Shown: positions 53,012-60,641 of the stretch, in pieces
How positions within the stretch are numbered: position 1 is the stretch's first letter
Layout of the letters: each line of letters starts with the position of its first letter
Assembly (NCBI GenBank): GCA_964446655.1
Contig: CAYUPL010000011.1
Location: 1 to 64,000 of the forward strand
Reading direction: 5' to 3'
DNA: 64,000 bases
DNA from: Desulfopila_A sp964446655
GTDB taxonomy: Bacteria > Desulfobacterota > Desulfobulbia > Desulfobulbales > Desulfocapsaceae
Notes under the pieces: model-generated
Told to the model about the DNA's origin: nothing
What the model saw: only the letters and a program-made list of their open reading frames with translations
The model's database searches: none
Translations under genes and position numbers: made by a program

Positions 53012-54217
53012 ATGGACTTTTATATAGCCCGTCAACCTATTTTTAATATTCATAAAAAGCTGCATGCCTATGAATTACTGTATCGGGGCTATAAGCACTA
53101 CACATTAGCGGATGTCAGCGGCAATAAAGCTACTACCAGTCTGCTCAGTTCTGTTTTTCTTACCGAAGGAATCGGGGTCATTTCCGGATCACGGCCGTGT
53201 TTTATCAACTTTACCGAAGAACTTATCCTAAAGAAAATTGCCTATTCCTTCCCAAAGTCCCAGGTGGTCATCGAAGTCCTGGAGAATGTTCGGCCCAGCA
53301 AAGAGGTGCTGCGTGCCCTCCGTAGCCTGAAAGCGGACGGCTATACCATAGCCCTGGATGATTTCCTCTATAGCGGTACAATGGCCCCGCTGGTCGAAGT
53401 GGCCGATATAGTAAAAATAGACGTCCGCCTGACACCTCTCCACACCATTGAGAAAACCCTTCATGCCCTTTCCCGGTATCCCGTCAAATTGCTGGCGGAG
53501 AAAGTGGAAACAATGGCAGAATTTGAAAAAGCCAATAAATTGGGTTTTCATTATTATCAGGGTTATTTTTTCAGTAAACCCGAAAGAATTCTCGTCAAGG
53601 AACTCGCCTCCACAAAATTAACGCTTTTCAGCCTGCTGGCTGAAGTAGGGAAAAAAAGCACCACTCTGGAAAGACTTCATCATATCGTCTCACAGGATCT
53701 TGCCACAAGCTACAAACTGCTGCGCTTTCTCAACTCAGCCTATTTTTACAGGTTGGAAAAGGTTAAAAGTGTCAAGCATGCTATAGCTTATCTTGGAGAA
53801 AAGGAGTTAAGGCGTTTTATCCTTCTGGTTATCGTTTCCGAGCTTGCCACGGAAAAACCGACGGAACTTGTGCGTCAGTCGCTGGTGCGGGCCAAGTTTT
53901 GTGAGCTGCTTGCCGGTAAAAGTTTTCTGGCGGAGTATGGTTTGGAGATCTTTATGGTCGGCATGTTTTCCTTTATGGATGCCATGCTGGACATAGACAT
54001 GAAAAGTGTCATGGAGAGACTCCCGGTGACGGATACGGTCAAAAGTGCCCTGGTTGATCGTACCGGCATGTTCGCGCCTTTTATCAGTGCGGTCGAGGCC
54101 TACGAGAGAAGGCAGGGCGATCTTTTTCGAAAGCACCTGGAAGAGTTGAACATTGATTTGGACTCGGTGCCGCAGCTTTATCTGGAAGCGGTGAAATATT
54201 CCAACGGTATGGTGTAA
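53012..54217 (+). CDS. EAL-HDOD (YuxH/CdgJ-like) protein
   Basis: A 401-residue protein with an N-terminal EAL domain (about 1-205) and a C-terminal HDOD domain (about 210-400). The EAL signature reads YELLYRG, ELL in place of EAL, and the DDFGTG loop is replaced by DDFLYSG, so phosphodiesterase activity is doubtful. HDOD is a helical signalling domain seen in many proteobacteria. These YuxH-type proteins influence motility and biofilm. It directly follows the PilZ gene. Its 3' end faces dxs on the other strand. Confidence 0.85.
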   Translation: MDFYIARQPIFNIHKKLHAYELLYRGYKHYTLADVSGNKATTSLLSSVFLTEGIGVISGSRPCFINFTEELILKKIAYSFPKSQVVIEVLENVRPSKEVLRALRSLKADGYTIALDDFLYSGTMAPLVEVADIVKIDVRLTPLHTIEKTLHALSRYPVKLLAEKVETMAEFEKANKLGFHYYQGYFFSKPERILVKELASTKLTLFSLLAEVGKKSTTLERLHHIVSQDLATSYKLLRFLNSAYFYRLEKVKSVKHAIAYLGEKELRRFILLVIVSELATEKPTELVRQSLVRAKFCELLAGKSFLAEYGLEIFMVGMFSFMDAMLDIDMKSVMERLPVTDTVKSALVDRTGMFAPFISAVEAYERRQGDLFRKHLEELNIDLDSVPQLYLEAVKYSNGMV

Positions 54218-54264
54218 TGGAATATGTCCGTGATCTTGTCTAGAGAGATAACACCGCAAAGGAT

Positions 54265-56166
54265 TTATTTCAGGAGTTTGATGGAGGCACGAATGATAGC
54301 CGTTGTGTCTAAATTATTGTTTTTCAAAAGTATATCTTGAGGACCATGCTCGATAAACATATCGGGATGTCCTAATGAACAGGTCGCAATATTACGGAGG
54401 CGGCGTCTACTGAACAGCTCTAGAACGCTGCTGCCGAATCCTCCCTGTCTGCAATTGTCTTCCACCGTCAGCACCCGTTTGGTTTTCTCCGCCCAGTAGC
54501 AGATGAGATCTGCATCAAGAGGCTTGAGGAAGCGGGGATTAATGACAGCGGCGCTGATACCGACCTTTTTCAGGCCGGGTAGAGCCTCCAGGGCGGGGTA
54601 AACCCTGTTGCCCACCGGCAGAATCAGGATGTCGTCTCCCTCGCGGAGAACCTCTCCTTTGCCTATCTCTAGCTTTTCCGGATTTTTACCGAGTTCTACT
54701 CCAGGTCCCGCCCCCCGGGGATAGCGTACGGCTGTGGGTCCGTTATGCTGTATGGCGGTGAACAGCATGTTCTGCAGTTCACGCTCGTCCTTGGGCGCCA
54801 TCAAAACCATATTGGGGATGAAACGAAGGTAGGAAATGTCAAAAACACCGTGGTGGGTTGAGCCGTCGTCACCGACTACTCCAGCACGGTCAATGGCCAG
54901 GGTCACCGGTAGATTCGGTATGCAGACGTCATGGATGATCTGGTCAATGGAGCGCTGAAAAAAAGATGAATAGATGGCGACCACCGGATGGAGGCCTTCA
55001 GTGGCAAGGCCTGCCGCAAAGGTTACAGCGTGCTGTTCCGCTATGCCGACATCAAAAAAACGGTCGGGATACAATTGAGCAAACTCGGCAAGACCGGTGC
55101 CGGCCACCATGGCCGCCGAGATTGCGGCTATACGCTTATCGGTGGCTGCCAACTGCACCATGGTTTTGCCGAAAGCCTCAGTATAGCTGATGGCAGAGGA
55201 CGATTTGAGCGGCTTGCCGCTTTCTATATCAAAGGGGCCCAGGCCGTGATAGATTCCAGGATTGCTCTCTGCCGGTGGATAGCCCTTGCCTTTAGTGGTC
55301 AGCACATGGATAAGTACCGGGCCGGAGATATTATCACGCACCGTCTCAAAGGCCTCGATGAGGTCGGCAAGCTGATGTCCGGGTATCGGGCCGATATAAT
55401 CAAATTTGAAGGCTTCGAACAGCATGCCCGGGGTAAAAAAACTCTTAAAACTTTCTTCGCTTTTTTTCAGGACGTTCAGAATATTTTCACCGACGTTGGA
55501 CAACGCCTGCAGTCGTTCTTCAAGGTGGTTTTTAACGCGCCGCATGGTACGTCCACTCAATTTACGGCTGAGAAAGCTTGAGATAGCTCCGACATTGGGA
55601 GAGATGGACATTTCGTTATCGTTAAGAACAACGATCAGATTTTTATTGAGATCGCCGGCATGATTGAGTGCCTCAAAGGCCATGCCCGAGGTCATGGAGC
55701 CGTCTCCGATAACGGCAATTGCCCTGTTCGTGCAGTTTTTCAGGTCCTTAGCCATGGTCATGCCAAGTGCGGCTGAAATAGAAGTGGCGGCGTGACCTGT
55801 CTCGAAGGCGTCGTATTCACTTTCCTCTTTTTTGGGGAAACCGCTCAGCCCTTTGTACTGCCGCAGGGTGTGGAAATCGTTCTGTCTGCCGGTGATAAGC
55901 TTATGGGCATAGCTCTGGTGTCCGACATCCCATATCAACTTGTCATCAGGGGTATTGAAGACATGATGCAGCGCCAGGGTCAGCTCAACAACACCGAGGC
56001 TCGGGGCGAGGTGCCCACCATTTTTGGCAACGGTGCTGATTATTTTGTGACGAATCTCGTCGGCCAGAGCGTTAAGCTGTTCTATGGAAAGGTCTCTGAT
56101 ATCCTTCGGAGAATGAATGTCTTGTAGCGCAATGGTCTTAAGCCCTGTTGTTTCTGGGTAAAGCAT
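54265..56166 (-). CDS. dxs: 1-deoxy-D-xylulose-5-phosphate synthase
   Basis: The thiamine-diphosphate enzyme starting the MEP pathway from pyruvate and glyceraldehyde 3-phosphate. The 633-residue length is standard. GHQSYAH and the TPP-binding GDGSMTSGMAFEALNHAG region are present, with ERR-type domain II containing AEQHAV and DDGSTHHGVFD. AAGGTG lies about 9 bases before the ATG. It is the third gene of xseB-ispA-dxs, a common proteobacterial order. ispE at 33731 belongs to the same route. Confidence 0.97.
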   Translation of the reverse strand: MLYPETTGLKTIALQDIHSPKDIRDLSIEQLNALADEIRHKIISTVAKNGGHLAPSLGVVELTLALHHVFNTPDDKLIWDVGHQSYAHKLITGRQNDFHTLRQYKGLSGFPKKEESEYDAFETGHAATSISAALGMTMAKDLKNCTNRAIAVIGDGSMTSGMAFEALNHAGDLNKNLIVVLNDNEMSISPNVGAISSFLSRKLSGRTMRRVKNHLEERLQALSNVGENILNVLKKSEESFKSFFTPGMLFEAFKFDYIGPIPGHQLADLIEAFETVRDNISGPVLIHVLTTKGKGYPPAESNPGIYHGLGPFDIESGKPLKSSSAISYTEAFGKTMVQLAATDKRIAAISAAMVAGTGLAEFAQLYPDRFFDVGIAEQHAVTFAAGLATEGLHPVVAIYSSFFQRSIDQIIHDVCIPNLPVTLAIDRAGVVGDDGSTHHGVFDISYLRFIPNMVLMAPKDERELQNMLFTAIQHNGPTAVRYPRGAGPGVELGKNPEKLEIGKGEVLREGDDILILPVGNRVYPALEALPGLKKVGISAAVINPRFLKPLDADLICYWAEKTKRVLTVEDNCRQGGFGSSVLELFSRRRLRNIATCSLGHPDMFIEHGPQDILLKNNNLDTTAIIRASIKLLK

Positions 56167-56305
56167 ACTAATAAGTCACCTTGTTATTTGCTGATCTGGA
56201 AGATCAATTCACACCTGTCTTGTATAGCTATAAGATTGATTGGCCAATATTGAAAGCAAAAAATCCGGAAAAGCCGGAAACCCGGAAGTACATGAGCCTG
56301 ACAGA

Positions 56306-57202
56306 TTAATGCGAGCGAGCGTTTATATAGTGGGCCAGATCTCGCAACGGTTCTGCCGTGGCATTGAAGCGGACCAGGGCCTCGATGGCCTGTTGCGTTG
56401 CCTGTCGAGCCTTCACCCGGGTTTCCTCAACACCGAAAAATGCCGGGTAGGTGGCTTTTCCGAGAATCTCGTCGCTGCCGGCTTTTTTACCGAGTTTTTC
56501 CGTTGTGGATGTTACGTTGAGAAGATCGTCGATTATTTGAAAAGCCAGACCGATACTCTCGCCGTAGCGTCGCAGAGACGCACGTTGGCCGGGATCGGCA
56601 CCGGCGCCGATTGCACCGGCTTCAACGGAGGCGGTAATCAGCGCTCCGGTTTTGCTGCGATGGATTGCATGCAGCATTTCGAAGGGGTACGCACTTTTTT
56701 CATGCGCGATGTCCAGAGCCTGGCCGCCAACCATGCCGAACGAGCCTGACGCCGCGGCTACAACATGGATAATCTCCAGCTGCTGTGCAGCTGTCAAGAG
56801 CGAGTTTCCAGGAGTACTCATTAGTTCAAAGGCAAAGGTTAACAGTCCGTCACCTGCCAGTATTGCGGCAGCTTCGCCATATACCTTGTGATTCGTCGGT
56901 TTGCCCCGGCGAAGATCGTCATTGTCCATTGCCGGCAGATCATCATGAATGAGAGAATAGGTATGAATGCATTCCAGAGCACAGGCGATGGGTAACAGGC
57001 TTTCCAGGGTGTCCTCTCCGGGTCTTACTGCTTCCGCGGCGGCAAGACAGAGTATCGGTCGTATCCTTTTTCCTCCTGCCTCGAGACTGTAGTGCATGGA
57101 CTCTATATGGTCGCCGAAAGGTGGGGCAGGTTCGGGAATATAGTGGCGCAGCCCATTTTCAATCCATTTCCTGCGGTTATTCAGGTAACTCTGTATTTCC
57201 AC
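56306..57202 (-). CDS. ispA: farnesyl diphosphate synthase (short-chain polyprenyl synthase)
   Basis: Condenses isoprenoid C5 units to geranyl and farnesyl diphosphate. The first Asp-rich motif is DDLPAMD (87-93), the second is FQIIDDLLN, both all-helical synthase hallmarks. I use the GTG at 57202, giving 298 residues and a family-like N-terminus; it overlaps xseB by 26 bases and a run of G stands just ahead. A longer in-frame ATG start at 57241 is less natural. A 139-base gap without a clear terminator separates it from dxs. Confidence 0.92.
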   Translation of the reverse strand: MEIQSYLNNRRKWIENGLRHYIPEPAPPFGDHIESMHYSLEAGGKRIRPILCLAAAEAVRPGEDTLESLLPIACALECIHTYSLIHDDLPAMDNDDLRRGKPTNHKVYGEAAAILAGDGLLTFAFELMSTPGNSLLTAAQQLEIIHVVAAASGSFGMVGGQALDIAHEKSAYPFEMLHAIHRSKTGALITASVEAGAIGAGADPGQRASLRRYGESIGLAFQIIDDLLNVTSTTEKLGKKAGSDEILGKATYPAFFGVEETRVKARQATQQAIEALVRFNATAEPLRDLAHYINARSH

Positions 57203-57425
57203 TCTCCCCCCCGCTGAAAGGTTGTGCCTGCAGTTTGCCATCTTTTTTCAAGAGGATTTCCACTTTGGCTTTCGCTTCCTGCAGCCTGGCATTGCAATAA
57301 TCGGCCAGTTGTATGCCTTCGTCAAACTTTTTCAGACTATTTTCCAGGCTCAGCTCACCTTCTTCAAGTTCCGTGGTGATTTCTTCCAGTCGGGCAAGGG
57401 CTGATTCAAATGTTTTTTTTGGCAT
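57177..57425 (-). CDS. xseB: exodeoxyribonuclease VII small subunit
   Basis: An 82-residue helical protein of the XseB family, supporting the XseA nuclease. The two helices hold FESALARLEEITTELEEGELSLENSLKKFDEG split across the typical motif, which is diagnostic. The ATG at 57425 gives MPKKTFES; one further in-frame ATG is two codons upstream and there is no strong ribosome site. It overlaps ispA by 26 bases. xseA is not in the window. Confidence 0.92.
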   Translation of the reverse strand: MPKKTFESALARLEEITTELEEGELSLENSLKKFDEGIQLADYCNARLQEAKAKVEILLKKDGKLQAQPFSGGESGNTELPE

Positions 57426-57443
57426 TATCATTGGTCTGGGTAG

Positions 57444-57494
57444 AGGTTGCTTTGAAAAATCAATCGTGCAATATATTACACTATACAGCAACCT
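57444..57494. repeat. 8-bp inverted repeat between xseB and xerC
   Basis: AGGTTGCT (57444-57451) and its exact inverse AGCAACCT (57487-57494) flank 35 AT-rich bases that should include the xseB promoter. A regulator-binding site is possible; no protein is suggested. Confidence 0.45.
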
Positions 57495-57620
57495 TGCAAG
57501 TGTTCACTACATATAGTACGCATTAATCAGCTTCGGCGGTCCGGGGCCGCTGATTTTTACGGGACTATTACAGTCCGCTTCTCATGAGCAATCCGGGTTG
57601 ATATTATAATACAGGTGCAA

Positions 57621-58532
57621 ATGAAAAGACATACCGATATTTTTCAGCGCTGGCTGGCTGTGGAAAAAGGCTACTCTTCCCATACTGTTGACGGGTATTT
57701 ACGTGATATTGCCGAGTTCATCGTCCATACAGGCGAGGATGTCCCGGTTGAGCATATAACTTCTGTGGAGATACGCTCATTTGTGGTCAGTCTGCACGGC
57801 AAAAACTCCAGTGCTTCAGTGGCGCGTAAGCTTTCGGCACTGCGGACATTTTTCAGGTTTCTCAAAAGGGAAAATATCGTCGCCACAGACCCGATAACCG
57901 GCATCAGTTCACCGAAGATCGGCAAGACCATTCCGGTTTTCCTGACGGTTGACGAGGTCTTTCAGTTGGTGGAAGAGCCTGGTGCAAAGGATCGTTTCAT
58001 GTTGCGGGACAGAGCTATTCTGGAGCTTCTCTATTCCACCGGAATACGGGTGGCGGAACTTGTGTCGCGCAATATTACCGACCTTGATTTTACTACTGAA
58101 GTGCTTAGCGTGAGGGGCAAAGGAAGTAAGGAGCGGCTGGTGCCCGTTGGACGGCCTGCCCGGGAAGCTGTTTTCGCCTGGCTTGCCCAGAGGGAAAAAC
58201 TGATGCAGGACCGGGCCAAACGGGGACGTGATGTGGAAAGAAAGGCCCTCTTCCTCAATGGACGCGGCAGTCGTTTGACCGTGCGCAGTGTGGAGCGGCT
58301 GGTGCGTTTCTATGGTGAAAGGTCCGGTATAGCTCAGGCAATAACACCGCACGCATTGCGGCACTCTTTTGCTACCCACCTGCTTGAGATGGGGGCTGAC
58401 TTGCGTTCCGTACAGGAACTGCTTGGACATTCAAGTCTGTCGAGTACACAGAGATATACCCATCTGAACCTGGACCATCTCAGCGAGGTCTATGACAAGG
58501 CACATCCCCTGGCCGGCAAGGATCCGGAATGA
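57621..58532 (+). CDS. xerC: tyrosine recombinase XerC
   Basis: Site-specific recombinase resolving chromosome dimers at dif with XerD. The 303-residue protein has the SAM-like N-terminal core-binding domain (about 5-90) and the catalytic domain with STGIRVAEL (Arg), HALRHSF (His-Arg), LGHSS (His) and the QRYTHL tyrosine. The ATG at 57621 has AGG 5 bases ahead; an upstream GTG is too close. hslV and hslU follow, the common xerC-hslVU order. It could in principle be XerD; the position argues for XerC. Confidence 0.93.
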   Translation: MKRHTDIFQRWLAVEKGYSSHTVDGYLRDIAEFIVHTGEDVPVEHITSVEIRSFVVSLHGKNSSASVARKLSALRTFFRFLKRENIVATDPITGISSPKIGKTIPVFLTVDEVFQLVEEPGAKDRFMLRDRAILELLYSTGIRVAELVSRNITDLDFTTEVLSVRGKGSKERLVPVGRPAREAVFAWLAQREKLMQDRAKRGRDVERKALFLNGRGSRLTVRSVERLVRFYGERSGIAQAITPHALRHSFATHLLEMGADLRSVQELLGHSSLSSTQRYTHLNLDHLSEVYDKAHPLAGKDPE

Positions 58533-58566
58533 TAAGGAATTGTGTTAAAAGAGAAGAAGAGAGATT

Positions 58567-59097
58567 ATGAAAGTACGTGCAACCACCATAATTACAGTTC
58601 GTCATAAAAATGAAGTGGCGCTGGCCGGAGACGGCCAGGTGTCCCTTGGCAATACCGTGATGAAGCACAATGCCAAGAAAGTTAGAAGGCTTTATCAGGG
58701 CAAGGTCATAACCGGTTTTGCAGGAGCGACGGCCGATGCGTTTACCCTGTTTGACAAGCTGGAACAGAAGCTGGAACAGTACAACGGCAACCTGATGCGA
58801 TCAGCTGTTGAACTGGCCAAAGACTGGCGTATGGATAAAATGCTCAGAAGACTCGAGGCCATGCTGATAGCAGTTGATAAAGAGCATTCTCTGCTTCTTA
58901 CCGGTACCGGTGATGTGATAGAGCCGGACTCCGGAGTCCTGGCCATAGGTTCCGGAGGGCCGTATGCTCAAGCAGCGGCTTTGGCCTTAACGCAACACAG
59001 CAATCTCAGCGCAGAAGAAATATGTCGGATATCCATGGATATTGCCGCATCAATATGCGTTTATACAAATAATTCAATAGTTGTCGAAAAAATATGA
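58567..59097 (+). CDS. hslV: HslV peptidase subunit
   Basis: The Ntn-type threonine peptidase of the HslUV (ClpYQ) protease. The 176-residue protein is close to E. coli HslV along its length. The nucleophile corresponds to T6 in ATTIITVRH; a short four-residue leader after Met (KVRA) must be removed, unlike in E. coli where Thr follows Met directly. GDGQVSLGNTVMK and SGGPYAQAAA are conserved. The stop overlaps the hslU start by 4 bases. Confidence 0.94.
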   Translation: MKVRATTIITVRHKNEVALAGDGQVSLGNTVMKHNAKKVRRLYQGKVITGFAGATADAFTLFDKLEQKLEQYNGNLMRSAVELAKDWRMDKMLRRLEAMLIAVDKEHSLLLTGTGDVIEPDSGVLAIGSGGPYAQAAALALTQHSNLSAEEICRISMDIAASICVYTNNSIVVEKI

Positions 59098-60506
59098 AGA
59101 GTCCGCACTCCTTAACACCCCAGGAAACATTAATTGAACTTGATAAATATATCGTCGGCCAGGCTGATGCGAAACGATCAGTGGCTATTGCCCTGCGTAA
59201 CAGGTGGCGGAGACGTCAAGTTCCCTCGCCACTGCGTGAAGAGATAGTTCCTAAAAATATCATTATGATTGGTCCTACCGGAGTCGGCAAGACTGAAATT
59301 GCCAGGCGGCTGGCCTCGCTGGCCCAGTCGCCGTTTATGAAAATAGAGGCTTCAAAATTTACCGAAGTCGGCTACGTCGGCCGTGATGTCGAGTCAATGA
59401 TCAGAGATCTGGTGGAAATCGCTGTCAATATGGTCAAAGACGAGGAGAAAAAAAGCCTGCAGGGTCTGGCTGAGGTGAACGCTGAAGATAGAATTCTCGA
59501 TATTCTGTTACCACCAAAACCGACCAGCGGGAATTACACCGAAGGACCTGATAGGCCCAACTCTTTTACTCTGCAGCAGACAGAGACATTGCCCCGCCGC
59601 ACCGATGACAGCACCGGTGGGTCCACCAGAGAAAAGTTCCGCCAAATGTTGCGAGACGGCAAACTCGACCAGAGAGAGGTGGAGTTGGCCCTGAAAGAAT
59701 CCCGCGGCATGCCCATGGTAGAAATTATGACCACCGGCGGCATGGAAGATATGCAATCCAACCTGCAGGATGCCTTTTCGAAACTTTTTCCCCAGAAAAC
59801 CAAGAACAGAAAATTGAAAATTCCTGATGCCCTGGCAGCTCTGACCAAAGAAGAAATGGAGCGTCTTATCGATATGGATAAAGTCAGGAAGGAGGCTCTT
59901 AAACGAACAGAGGAGTCCGGCATAATTTTTCTTGATGAAATTGACAAGATTGCATCGCGCAACGGCGGGGGGAGTCAGGGACCCGAGGTGTCCCGCGAAG
60001 GAGTGCAGCGTGATCTGCTGCCCATTGTAGAAGGATCAACCGTTTCCACCAAATACGGCATGGTCAAAACAGACCATATTCTTTTTATCGCCAGCGGCGC
60101 TTTCCATGTCAGCAAGCCGTCTGACCTTATTCCCGAGTTGCAGGGCCGCTTTCCCATTCGGGTGGAGTTGCATTCTCTGGGAAAAGAGGAATTTATCCGC
60201 ATTCTGACGGAGCCCGAAAATGCCTTGATAAAGCAATATGTTGCTCTTATGAAGACCGAGGGAATCGACCTCGTTTTTGAAGAGAGTGCCATTGATGAAA
60301 TTGCCGGAATTGCAGTGGCTGTGAATGAGAGGACCGAAGAGATCGGAGCTCGGCGGCTGCATACCGTAATGGAGCGGGTCCTGGATGAACTTTCCTTTGA
60401 CGCAACGGAAAGAGAAGAGCAGAAGTTTGTGGTTACGGCCGAATATGTCCGCAAACAACTAGATGATATAGTTCAGGATCAAGACCTGAGCAGGTTTATT
60501 CTGTAA
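59094..60506 (+). CDS. hslU: HslU ATPase subunit
   Basis: The AAA+ unfoldase feeding HslV. The 470-residue protein has Walker A GPTGVGKT (60-67), the pore motif region, an I-domain of normal size (about 110-245) and Walker B GIIFLDEIDKI. The C-terminal tail ends in LSRFIL, matching the extension that docks into HslV. Its ATG overlaps the hslV stop (ATGA). A short zinc-ribbon peptide follows 5 bases after the stop. Confidence 0.97.
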   Translation: MKSPHSLTPQETLIELDKYIVGQADAKRSVAIALRNRWRRRQVPSPLREEIVPKNIIMIGPTGVGKTEIARRLASLAQSPFMKIEASKFTEVGYVGRDVESMIRDLVEIAVNMVKDEEKKSLQGLAEVNAEDRILDILLPPKPTSGNYTEGPDRPNSFTLQQTETLPRRTDDSTGGSTREKFRQMLRDGKLDQREVELALKESRGMPMVEIMTTGGMEDMQSNLQDAFSKLFPQKTKNRKLKIPDALAALTKEEMERLIDMDKVRKEALKRTEESGIIFLDEIDKIASRNGGGSQGPEVSREGVQRDLLPIVEGSTVSTKYGMVKTDHILFIASGAFHVSKPSDLIPELQGRFPIRVELHSLGKEEFIRILTEPENALIKQYVALMKTEGIDLVFEESAIDEIAGIAVAVNERTEEIGARRLHTVMERVLDELSFDATEREEQKFVVTAEYVRKQLDDIVQDQDLSRFIL

Positions 60507-60510
60507 GTCG

Positions 60511-60615
60511 ATGCCGGCAGTACTGGAACCATATTTAAAATATTGTCCGGTCTGTAACTGCGAATTTACACCGGATGGTCCCAGTTGCCCCGATTGCGGC
60601 CTCTGGTTTCTTTAA
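60511..60615 (+). CDS. 34-residue zinc-ribbon peptide
   Basis: A tiny frame of MPAVLEPYLKYCPVCNCEF-type sequence with C12, C15 and C17 and a second pair C26/C29 (CPDC). The paired CxxC knuckles should bind one zinc. It begins 5 bases after the hslU stop and ends 27 bases before the dnaE stop on the other strand. There is no clear ribosome site, so it would depend on coupling with hslU. I cannot name a family; it may be an adaptor or simply a conserved tail gene. It is too short for most gene finders. Confidence 0.45.
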   Translation: MPAVLEPYLKYCPVCNCEFTPDGPSCPDCGLWFL

Positions 60616-60641
60616 AGGCGGTGAGATCGGGACTATTCGGG

